From: Opisthorchis felineus
Taxonomy: Eukaryota; Platyhelminthes; Trematoda; Opisthorchiida; Opisthorchiidae
Length of the DNA: 64,000 nucleotides
Reading direction: 5' to 3'
NCBI GenBank assembly: GCA_004794785.1
Contig: SJOL01007141.1
Span: forward strand, 2,400,464 to 2,464,463
Position 1 is the stretch's first letter. Each line of letters starts with the position of its first letter. Made by a program: the position numbers and the translations under genes. A model generated the notes under the pieces. The model was given only the letters and a program-made list of their open reading frames with translations, was not told the DNA's origin and made no database searches. Shown here one piece after another: positions 33,801 through 45,800 of this stretch.

Positions 33801-36800
33801 CAAAGATCTGTGCCCAGTTGCCCAGGCCGAGGAAGAGGGTTTAATTGAGGTACCTCGATATTAGCCCCTGACTCAAAATTCCCACCCACGGGATGGAAGA
33901 TTTTGTTCGGGGACCCTGTCCCTAACCTCTGACTCAAAGGTTTGACTCGCATAGCAGTGGTTAGTAGGGCTTTCTTTGAGGACCCTTCCAGCAGCCGATT
34001 ATTCAGTAGTCTGAACTGATCAGCTGTTGACATGGCCCGAGGCCGCCGATGCGTTTGAGCCACATCGACATCATGTGAGGCTTACTTTTTTTAACCATGA
34101 ATCACCGACTGACATGGTCAACCTTTGGGTGATCCGGGTGCGCGGCTCTTAGGGCCGATCTTTTCTACCTCGTCCTTCCTCGGAGGAAGGCAACATCGCT
34201 GCGTCCGTAATTTATGGACATGCCAGTCACCTGAAGAAAACACCCTACTATCTTCAAACTCCTATCACAGAGCACAGTACGACTTTATCCTCAGACTACC
34301 TCATAGTACGAGTACACGTAGTTCGCGGTCTCACTGCCCTTGCTCTGGTCGCTCCGTTTCGGCCTTCCTTACAGCTTGTCAGTGTAGCCCACGGGTTCAT
34401 TGCAGTCCGGAACCCCGCCCACCACGAAGAGGTGGCAGCTTTAGGCGGGGAAAGAATGGCTCATTTCAGGCAGCCATTTTTTTACTTTCTATTGGGTGAG
34501 GCTTAAAAAATCACACTGATTTTCCTCTATTTCCTCATCAATATCTCTCATTTTTGTAATCTAGATAAACAAGCATATTTGAATTGGAAATTCGTACTCA
34601 AGCCATGTACTTGTTGAAATGGTTAAAGAGTGCTATAAAAGAGACCATTTCATGTCTGGTCATCATCATCATCATCATCATCAAAGACAGCAACATCAGT
34701 GTTGACACTGATGCTTCACTGCCGTACAACCATAAGGTTCGTCTAATTATATTTAAAGCCCTAGAGTGAAGAGAAGAGAAAAAGAGTGGGTGAGGGAGGG
34801 GACCTAGTGCTGGCTTATGTCAAGCGTTCTGAGGTGCCTACACCTCCAANCGCAAACCGCCACACCACGGTAAGGTCCAGTCTCTTCGTGACGGTCATGT
34901 CTGGTGCGCCACCACATCAACTGAACGTCACGCGTGGTTAGTAGCAAGTATCAAGTCCGGTCAAATCAAGCTTTAAGGTTGTTGTTTCAATACAAAAATA
35001 ATGATCGACGAATCGATCGAGTAGTTAAAAGGTAGTTGGTTCACACAAAATAGGTGTCTTTCGTTGGACCAGAACAGGCTACGATTCAAACTAGGGGTTA
35101 TGATTTTTCAATTACATTTTAACCGGTTGACTGGCAAAACCGTTTCTAATACCAGAGTCCACCGAACTGCTCTCGTGTTGCTATCATTCTAGACGTGGTT
35201 TGAACTGTTCAGCCTATCCTGTTGCTGTGACGATGACAGACAGACAAGCACAGAAGTAGATGTGTTGATTAGTGAGCGAATTTCATCAGTTGACGGAGTA
35301 AACACGTGATGTGGCCTGTCGGCACGTTTACTGCTTGTCGATAGACAGGTGACGTACATCTTTGTGCACAGTGCATGAACGTGTCACATCTCTTTTCCGA
35401 ATTAATTAATAGGGGACGACTTATTCAATTATGTGCTGAAGATAATTTGTATCTAGGCGGCACAAACGCTCAGACCGTGTGACCTGGAAGCCACCAGTCG
35501 CAAATCAGCCCTGGACTCATTCGAACTGTGCAGCAAGTAGTTACCGGTGGCGATACAAGACTGGAACTGTGCAGGTGCGCGTATAAACTCGCTTCTCCTC
35601 AGGAACACGCTGGGTGATGTATCTAATCGTTCAGCTGTAACATCCTTTCGGTGCCTAGCTACCATGCAACCCGAAGGAAGCATGGGATACTGCCAGCTTG
35701 CTCCAGCCTAGCGGTCGGGTTCGAACCACGGACATCCAGTAGGTTCGCACTCTAACCACTGAGCCATCTCAATTCGTCACCTGCAAATTGTCCCTGAAGC
35801 TCGACAATTTCGAGTTGAGTTTGCTGAGAGGCTTCCAGAAGTCGAAAGATATAATGGTAGTAATGATGATTTGGATGATGATTAGAGCCATGGTCACAAT
35901 TCTTGAGACCATCAATAAATACTGGGGCTCTCAGTTCGCTCACAGAAATGTCTTCTTGTACGATGGGCTGAACACTTTGAAGAACAGTTCAGCTGGCCTT
36001 CATCCATTCAACCTCGGTATCGGTCAGGCCGCCTTCGATAACGAAAGTTCCCCATACAATTTCGTTGTTTCAGCTCAACGAAGCAAGTGTTCCAGACGGT
36101 TTGCATCCTGCACTCTTAAAAAAAGTGTAGATATTTCGTCTGGCTAACCTGATGACTTCGAAATATCTGGAGTGAAGAAAGAACACCGCTATACTAGAGC
36201 GCTCCGACGATGATTTCTGCATTCAAAAAGGGTATAAAAACATGCGCAAACGGCCGGGCCGTCAGTCTAGTGACCAGAGCTTCCAACATGCTCTCTGATA
36301 TTATCTTATGTAGGTTGTTGCATCACCTTAAGATTCAGATTCTCGAGAATCAAGCTGGGTTTCGTTCCGGTCGTGGTCGCATCGATTATGCCTTTCCTTT
36401 GCACGCTGTAAGAACCGCGTACTTGTCGTACAATGGTTGTAGCTTCTACAGTTTCGTTCACCAATGATTCGGGGAGGTGGGGTAGCTAGCTGCGCATTGG
36501 AGGCGGGAGCTGATAAATTGATGCGTAAATACAGGGCTGTCAGAAATGCACCGCTCTTTCTGACGACCCGCAGGATGCCTGTCCTAAATTCTTGCCCTGC
36601 ATGGGGGCTGTGTTTGTCCCTCCAGTGGACAGGTGCGTGCCTGCGGCAAATTCTCTCCTGACTTCACTGCATCCATTGGCGTTGTGATGTCCTCTGTCGT
36701 TCTCTGACTTCGTAATCGTTGTAGTGTCTAGGTATTCTTTACTTCGGGGATCGAAGTATTCCCCCAGTAGTTCCCTCTCGCATATTGGGTACTCCGACGA

Positions 36801-39800
36801 AATTTCACTTCTTGAATCAAGCCATTGAGAAATGCGGACTATTTAAATTAACCTAAATGATTATGCTGCATAGTTGGGTGCATGTTTCGCACCTGTAAAG
36901 GGCTACCACACAACTGGGTTGGGTCGAATTCACGCCTCATACCTGCGGGGCAACCGATTGGTGTGGTAGGTAAGTTTGTTTATCTGGGCAGCTGCATAAG
37001 TCCAGGTGGACTGGTGAAAGACGGAATCACTTCCCGAATTAGGAAGGCCTGGATAGCATTTGCCAACCTCCGACATTTGTGGTGCTGACTTGAGATCAGC
37101 TTGACTCGAGTGGAGCATAAAATGCCGCAGTCCGATCTGTCCTACTTTATGAAACGTGGGTGCTACGTCGGCAATACCTTCGAAGTCTATCTGACGATCA
37201 TTGCCATCGGTGCAGACGCCGCGGAACTTGGGTGGTAGCAACCAGGTAGCGCAGCGCAAGTCACACAGACGAAGGCCCTTTGCGTTTTGGATACTTTGCT
37301 GCAGTGCTTCTGATTACTTTTGTTTGATACAGTTGACCATTCGGAAAAAGGTTCCCTGATGTGTATGAAGAAAATCCTTTTCTTGGTTTCCAGTGCGTTT
37401 TTTCTGCCCTATTGTTTCGATCTGGTTTTAGCTGCTCCTCTGCTAATCAGTGTTTCCGACGCAGTTCGGTCAGGATATAACTACTATGCAACAATTCTCA
37501 GCGAGTTTAATATGACTAACAGCTGAGTTTGAAAAAGTAACAGGTGTTCGAAACGCAAATTTGAGAAAATCACTTCGGCGTTTTACTTTTAAGACCATGT
37601 GGAGTGCTGAGTGGAGTACTGTGAAGTAATTCTCAATGGCGACTGAAAGCAAAAAATACGATGGTTAGGGACGAAACACATTCATCTGCTTTGGATACAC
37701 CTGAGTTACGGGAAGTTTGTTTAAAACTTCGGACAGTGAAGGGGTGAAATTCGGTGTAATGGCTTCTCGGATAAGTCATTCAACTCAGGATATATTAATA
37801 ACCTTGCATATAATTTCGGGGAACAAACTATGCATTCTAACCCCTTCAGTTGATTTATTTGGTAGATTCACATTAATTGCGTATTGTATAGTGAACACTT
37901 TTTTCATGTGAGCTGAATGACTTGTACCCGACTTTTTGATCGGAAAGAACTTCTGTTTCCCCGTAAAGTGATTTTCTTAGGACGCAAGCCAGCCTAGCCA
38001 AACGACTGAGCGGCCATCGCGCGCTGGAGCGCAGCATTTTTCTCCTGTGGTTACTTACTACAGTTTACGTCTAATCGTTCCTCAGGTTTTTTGATCATCC
38101 CCGCTTATGGTTAAGTCAATTGTCGTGTCCAACTTGATGTTCGAGCTTCCTGGCTCACAGTATTCTGTTTGTCTTACCCACTTATTCTGTATACCATGTC
38201 GCATCAGTGGGAGCCTACTTTATCCTGACAGTTTTTGATGCCTTTATTTCTGTCCGAAGCCCAAATAAAATAAAAACCCAAACAGTTGAGTTTGCCTCGG
38301 TATTTTGTACGGACTTCGTGCACTTCGTATCACTATGATGAAAAGAACGAGTACAAGGCGAGTTCAACTAAATTCAATTAACGGACACTTAGAATCAAGT
38401 CAACAAAGTCTACACACGGAAGGTTTTATACCCACCAAAGGTGAAACATGATAGCGTCAGAGTAGGGCTTCCAATAAACTGCAAACGAGTAACTTGGACG
38501 TTTCCGTCAATGAACAAAGTCGCGAAATGCATTCATTTTCAAGCTAATTTCGTTCTAACAGGAGACCTAACTGGATCCCAGCTGAGACTCCCGTTCATGA
38601 TATTGTTCAAGTGAATGTGCTGCATATAGGCCGTCTCATTTCATCTGGTACAATATTCATGATATCGTGGCATAGTTTCCCGACGTATCATACCATTCAT
38701 AAGGTCGTCAAAAATTCATCGACAGCCCACGACCGATTTCGCTCTCCCTGGGGCTCACCCGCAGTCGAATCGCCTACAGTTTTGGTTCAGGTCTAACAAA
38801 GTTGACGGAAACTCGGGGACTGATGAGCTCCATGAGGGACGAAACCGGTTGTACTGTCAAAGTTTCCTACAACCTTGTGAGTAGTGTTCCGTCATGAAGC
38901 AAGGACTCTTTCGTTCTGTTACAGAACGAAGAAGAAGAAAACTAGCCCACAATAGGTGTACTGATCACACTCCATATGTTTCGCTGACTTGGTCACATGC
39001 TTTGTATACCAGTTGACCGACTTCCTCGGAGAGCCCTTTTTCGTACAACCACGCGAAGGATGTAAATGAGCCATGGATTGTGAAGCAATGGCTTGATCGT
39101 TCCCGTCTTCCTGGATGGGGACACCGAGACGGGACACATCAATGGTTAGAAACACTATCAGACGTGATTCAGTCGCGCCCTCAGTGGTACTAATGCATCC
39201 AAGCTGTTACCTTCAATGCATAGCTCTCCTGATTTCCCCACTGAAAACTACACTGACACCTCTGTTTACACATCAATTATATTTGCTACCACCTCCAGTA
39301 TGTAGCTATCACTCCCACCTCCCCAAATCATCGGTGAACGAAACTGTGGCAGCTAGAACCATTTAACGGCAAGTACGCGGTTTTTTACAATTGATGATGA
39401 TGATAACATGGATTAACGTCAACAGTTTTTGTGCTCGCTAGTGAACTAGCTTTCTTGGGGGAAAATTGCCATTTTACCTGGGTTTGTATGAAAGTGGCTG
39501 TGTGCGGAAAAGACTGGAAGCTCCCGAACCAAAGCCTATCGTGACCAGATAGGGCAAATCCTGACTGCATTTCAAACCTGATTCTCTTTTAGACGTAGGT
39601 TTGGGAAACACTTGCTCTGGGTTACGCTGTCGGATGCTTTCAGCACTCTCATCCAAACAACATAGTTCCACCGACATGCAGACAAGTCCAAGGGACGAGT
39701 GTTATTTATTTTTCATTCCTCACCCAAAATCAACTTTTTTAGTGCTGTGACAACAATAATGAGTCCCTTAGTGCTACTTGTCAAGATGCATCGATCTGAA

Positions 39801-42800
39801 CGACGAAAACAGCAAGGTAGCATTGATGCTTTTCCTCGCTGCGATTGTCGGGTTCGTATAAAGGTTCTAACATGTGAAAAACAGTTTAAGCAGCGAAAGC
39901 TTCGAAGTGTCTTGATAAATTATCGTGTGAATTTGGTTGCGTGGCTCCTGCGTACCATTCCTTACCTTTGCCTCAGTAGACACCTGAAAATATGATGACA
40001 TTATTTCCCACTACCGAACTGGGATCCTATGTGTGCACATTCTTGTTCGGATACATGTCTCTGTATGTGTTCCCGTGACATCTGAAGTGTGCAAAGGCAC
40101 GTACTTGTCTGTGGCGCGCAGTATGCAGTTGTTGCCTTGTGAGAAATTGCCATATCCGCTGATCCTACCTAGCACGCAAATTGTTTTTTTTTGTTCGCTT
40201 AAGGTTATCTCTTTACGTCGGGACCTTACCGTGGTGTGACGTTTTGCGCACCTCAGTGACCCAGTGAGCTATACTGGGGGTGTCCCCGCGACATTCAGAG
40301 TCTCTCATACCAGGTTGGTCAATGGTTAGAGGTCTGACAAACACAGTCTCCTGGTCCTCCAGGTTGGGGGTTGGAACATGTGGCGACTTGTTCCGTAGAA
40401 ATGGTAATGCATATGCATTTCCCGTCAAACACCGGTTAGGCTTTTGAGCCAAAGGCTTTAGTTGAGGACCCTAATCGTCCTGTCTAGGTGTGGGCGCCCT
40501 GACAATATCCCAGCCCACTTACAACCATGATATCTACGTCTAACAATATATTCATGCCACATCGGCCGTCGCGTGGTGCTATCAAGCGGGTCGCCTTACT
40601 CGCTGCATGCAGCAGGGCGGGTAAGCGAAAACAGGCTACTGCTGACGCCTCCCTTCTTTCTCTTTTACACACTTCTTCACCCTCTCCTCACCCCATTAAT
40701 AACTCTCCCCTTATAGGCCCAGCACTTGGGACTGATGACTCCGTTCGTCTTGCATTGGTTTTGCGTGCAGCATCTGCTCGTCACATGGCGCCGACATCCT
40801 CAGGTATCTCCAAAACAATCTTCAAGCCTCGACACTCAGTCTATCTGGCCGGCTTCAATGTCCGCACTCTGAAGCAAGCAGGACAACAAGCTGCTCTTGC
40901 TCTCTCACTGGAATCGCTTGACATTGATGTGTGCTGTGTCTAAGAAACAAGAATTCAAGATGAAAGCACAGTGATTGAGCTAATCGCCCCATTACTCTCC
41001 ACTCGCTTCCGGCTACGCACCTCTGGTGATCCAGAGGCTGCTGCGGCGGGATGTGCAGGGGTTGGTATCGTTCTGAGTCACCGGGCAGAAGTATCCTTGC
41101 TTGACTGGATACCTGTTGATAGCCGCCTCTGTGCAGTTCGTCTGGCAACGTCTGTGAAGGAATCTCACAAGCGGGAAGTTGAGAGATGTCTGTTTATCGT
41201 GTCTGCTTGTGCCCCAACTGACTGTAGCTCCGACGCTGTCAAAGATAGGTTTTATGACGCCCTGAATGTCCTGCTGCGGCGAGCTAAAAGCTCAGATGTC
41301 GTTGTGGTTGCCGGAGATCTGAATGCACAAGTGGGCAGGCTTAGCGTATCTGAGACTTAATTAGGAGGTCGACATGGATTGGACTCGGTACGTACGGACA
41401 ATGTTGAACGATTACTTCAGGTGTGTGCTGGTCACAGGTTGCTTTTATGCAGTACTAACTTCCGAAATAGCCGAAGTCGTCTGGCCACATGGTGTCCTCC
41501 AGCGGCACACCGGCCACAAACTCAAATCGATCACACTGCCATCAGTTACCGATGGCGCGGATCAATGACAGACTGCCGGTCGTTTTAGAAATCATTTGTG
41601 GATTCCGACCACGCACTCTTCCGGAGTCGTTTCTCCCTACATTTTCGAGGGCCGCGTAAGGTGCGGACAAATCGCTTGGCAACTGAGAGACTGGCAGATC
41701 CGTATGTTAGACAAGCTTTCCAGAATCGTCTTCTAGAGTCTACTCCAAATGCTTCACTATCAGATGCGAACTCATACTGGGACGAGATTGCCACCTCTTT
41801 GCACAGTGCTGGGAATTTTGCCTGTGGCACAAGGCAACCCGGCTCACTCATGCACCGTTCGGTCTGACATCCTTAAATTTTTAAATCACGGAGAAATATC
41901 CCAGCCGGCGCCGAACATGACTTGACACGACGAATTATCAGACGTCAAGTGAAGGCGAGCGTGCAAGCCGACCGTGAAGTGTGGTGGACACAGAAAGCCA
42001 AGGAAATGGAAGAGGCCCAGAAAGCCCGTAATGCCCGAAGATTATTTCAGTTGATCCGTGCGACCGGTCCCCGGAAACCACCTGTGAGCGAAACCATCAA
42101 GGATCGGAATGGAGTGACCACATCGAATAAAGAAGAACGCCTCGATCGGTGGGCCGAATACTTCGAACAACAATTGTCATGGCCACCAGCTGGTAGTTAT
42201 CTGGAGCCCACAGGTGACGTAGAACCCTGGACGGTGAACGTGGAACCGCCTACGGCCTCGGAGGTTTATGACTGCATATGTTCTTTCAAGCGCCACCAAG
42301 CCTCTGGTCCGGATGACCTCCCACCCGTATTATTCAAAGATGGGGGTGAAGTTCTCAGACAGCGCTTGTCTGATCTGTTTGCTTGCATTTGTTAAAAAAG
42401 GACTCTGTCCCAGGCAACTAAGGAGAGTCGGTGATAGTGCCCATTTCCAAAAAAGGGTCTCATAGTGAATGTGGCAACCACAGGGGATCAGCTTGACCCC
42501 GGTCATAACGACACTGTTGGCGTCACTCGTGCTTCGTCGCCTTACGGTGGCTCGGAAACACTCACCCGAGAGTAGCAAGCGAGATTCCGGCCTGGTAGGG
42601 GTCGCGTTGACCAAATCTTCACCCTTGTCAGGAGGTAGAACAACGCTATACGTACAAACTTCCCACAATTTTAGTATTCCTAGATTTCCAAGGCGCGTTC
42701 GACTCGGTTGACCGGTCTGTTCTTCTTGACACGCTTGTCCACCAAGGAATGCCCCGGAAGTTCGTGAACATAATAGGCTCTTTGTATTCTCAGACTGCCG

Positions 42801-45800
42801 GACGTGTGAGAGTATACGGCGGGCCCTCCAAAAGCTTCCTTATACAAAGTGGTGTCCGTCAGGGAGGCCCACTCTCCCCTTTCCTATCTAACTTCGTGCT
42901 CGATGAAATCATGAGACGAACGCTGGAAGGTCTCCAAAACCCCGGTGTTTAAATAGCCTGTGACGAAAACCTTGTTGATCTGGAATGTGCAGACAACATC
43001 GTTCTCGTCTTCGAAGAGGAGGAGAAGGCGCAGGTGTTTCTGGATAGACGGACCAAAGTCATCCTGTCCTTTGGTATGCACTTTGCACCCACAAAGTGTA
43101 GTGTCATGCTGCTGGACATACAGTCACTGAACACGCCACTTACAATCCAGGGAGAGGCGCTGGGAGTTGTGGAGCGTTTTACGTATCTTGAAGGTTGTAT
43201 TAGTTCTGTTTGTAGTGTGACATGAGGTCAATGCACGAATCTGCAAGGCTCGGGTCGCGTTTGCTAATTTGAGGCACCTATGGCGTCAAAGTGGTGTATC
43301 CCTGAATCTCAAGGGACGTGTGTACCAGGCTACAGTGCGGGCTGTTTTGTTGTATGGCTGTGAGACTTGGCCTGTTCGAGCAGCGGAACTGAGACGTCTT
43401 CAGGTGTTCGACAATCGTTTTCTGAGAACCATAGCTCGTATGGGTTGATCTCGGCGAATCCGTAACGGGGCAGTTAGAAAGCGGGTTTTCGGTTGTGCAA
43501 CGGGTACTTCCATTGAAGCATGTGTCCAGCACCAGAAGCTGCGTTGGTTGGGACATGTGTTGCGCATGCCGAACCATTGTTTCCCGAGGAGAGTGCTGTT
43601 TTCCATGCCCAAATCAGAGTGGCGCAAGCAGACAGGTGGTCAACCCCTGACCTGGCAGAGGGGTATGAAAGAGATTACGTAACGCCTGGGTGCTATTGGT
43701 GCTACTCGCCTTCCAGGATGAGGAGCGCGTGATCCCCACTGCGCTTGGTTGGAGACGCCACAAGATATGGAAGCCAACCAGTGTCAGTGGCGATCTTGTT
43801 GTCAGTTTCTATCCAGATTGCCTGAATGAGTGTCTGGAGGCGTAGGCACCTTGGAATGATTGTATTAAGCTAGCACTAAGTCTCTTCCCCATCTACCTTT
43901 ATTCTCTTCTTCACAGTAAGGCTTTCAAAAAATCATGTTTATGTGGCAGCGAAGCATCGGTGTTGAACACTGACGTCATGCTGTCGATGATGATGATGGA
44001 TGATGATTACGTCTATCCGTGTCTTTCTGGCTATCTACATGTGTCTGTCTTTTGGTTCTTCGATGAGTTACAGTGTGGTTTCAACTAGAGCGGTGCCCTT
44101 TACCAATCGTTTTCTGTAGTATTTAGTCTTGATAGTCGATTTTGCGGCGCCTGTTTACGCCGAGTTGCTAGGTTGTTGTGTAAAGTTCAAGTCACCTATG
44201 CGATAAGATTCTATTGCCAGCTTTTTGAGTCGAATTCAGCGTCACCGCTCCGGACGCTGCCGTTGGCGCTTGTACAACCTGACAATATTTCATAAGTCTT
44301 TCCTTCGCACTCAAATTTGCTGTAGCTGGATAGGGGAAAGTTAGGATGCTTAGAAGACGTGTTATTTTCTCCTTGTGGCGGACCATTGTCATTTCGGGGC
44401 GTTTGCGATGAATGTCGTACAGTATGGGTAGTCTATATCTTGAGAGGGTCTACCATACTGTTGGTTAACTTTATCGTTTGTTTATTGTTCAGGTGGAGTT
44501 CCCCCTTTTCGCTCGTGGCTCTCCAGTAGTACTTGGGATGTGTTTAACATACAGGAACGACCGCACAGAATTACTTCACTCAGCAGGTCAATCAAGCGAC
44601 CATTCGTATCCATATTGTGCCGATGATTTTACTGGAGAATGAGAGCAACAGCCAGTGTTACTGTTTATTTCTAAAATAGATTGGACGAATTTATGGGAGA
44701 GGGTCCCCGTTGTGCACTTATACTCTTTTAATGGACTGACTGCTCCACAACGAGCACAACACTTAGCTCGAAAACTCGATCTAGTTTCTATTCTTTCGGT
44801 TCGGTGATTCTCTATGCTGATTATTCTCGAGTAGTCACTTCGAAGCCTTTTTGTCAATACCATCCCCTATTAATCCTGCTTTCTTATTTCTGCCACTTCA
44901 GCTGCAGTTCATAGGATCAGGAGCGTTTGGCACAGTCTATCGTACTCTGTGGCGTGATCAAGTAGTCGCCTTGAAGATTCTCAATCTACCTTCCGGCAAG
45001 GTGAGTTTATCGACCCTATGCAGTGGTTTCTGCCCATGTGCTCGCATTCATTCCCGTATTTGTTGTAACATCGAAGTGTGCGATGGCTCCTACCTACGAC
45101 TGTTGGCACTGCAAATGGCTTGCTCTGAGCTGCATATCAAATTAAGGCTACGAGCCTGGAGTGCGAAAAGATGTAGCATATTTCACAGGAGACCGGATTC
45201 CTGAGAGTGGCTCATTACATTGCACAAAGCAGATCGTAGTTACGGCAATGCCTTAGCCCAATTATCGGTTTGATTCTCCCAAGCTAGCTTTTTCAGCAGA
45301 ACAGCCAAGGGTACACCCCAAAGCAGGTCGAAACCCATGTACCTTCTCACGCCTTTGGATGCGGCATTCAGTGGATACTGGAACATGATTATCTGTTGGG
45401 TCCACATTTTCAACTAATCAGAGTCGCCATGATGCTGGACTGACAAGCAGCTCAATTTCCTGACCAATCACATACAAGCTGAACTTATTAGCAGCAACTT
45501 ATCACGAGCGGCAAGGTAGTGTTCGCGTGGGATTCCGCGTAACACAGAAGTTGGATGGAACCAAAGAAGTGTTTATCCAGATGGGCGTGTTTCTATTGTG
45601 ACTGCTTTAATTTTTGCCGTGTGTTCATGAAATGCCATGAGGGCTTTTTTCGTTGTCACATTGTCCGCTTGCTTCCATTCACCCCCAACCTGGGACTCGT
45701 GTGAGTAGACGATTGTCGGATTTGTGGGTACCTTAAGGTAGCCCAGTCATTGTAACCTTTAGAGAATCTGACCTTCAAGTAGTGGTGTTCACACCTCAAC

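Larger units (their letters stand above)
30700..34455 (-). mobile_element. RTE-like element, family X, long copy in intron 1
   Basis: Read leftward from about 34,455: the leader matches 15,114-15,500 (AAAGCTGCCACCT, GATAGGAGTTTGAAG, GAGGAAGGACG..GGTAGAAAA forms). Tandem repeat units follow (34,010-33,840), then an endonuclease region about 33,600-32,900 and a linker. RT blocks include [20 protein letters not shown] (about 32,310), [20 protein letters not shown] (31,740), [20 protein letters not shown] (31,280) and the end [26 protein letters not shown] (30,740). Many stops and shifts are present, and a SINE is inserted at 31,490. It lies antisense to the kinase gene. Confidence 0.83.

Noticed and set aside
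16307..44006. Segmental duplication of a 3.8-kb block
   Set aside because: Both breakpoints coincide with element ends, each copy has its own target duplication, and the flanks are unrelated; separate insertions, perhaps later homogenised, fit better.
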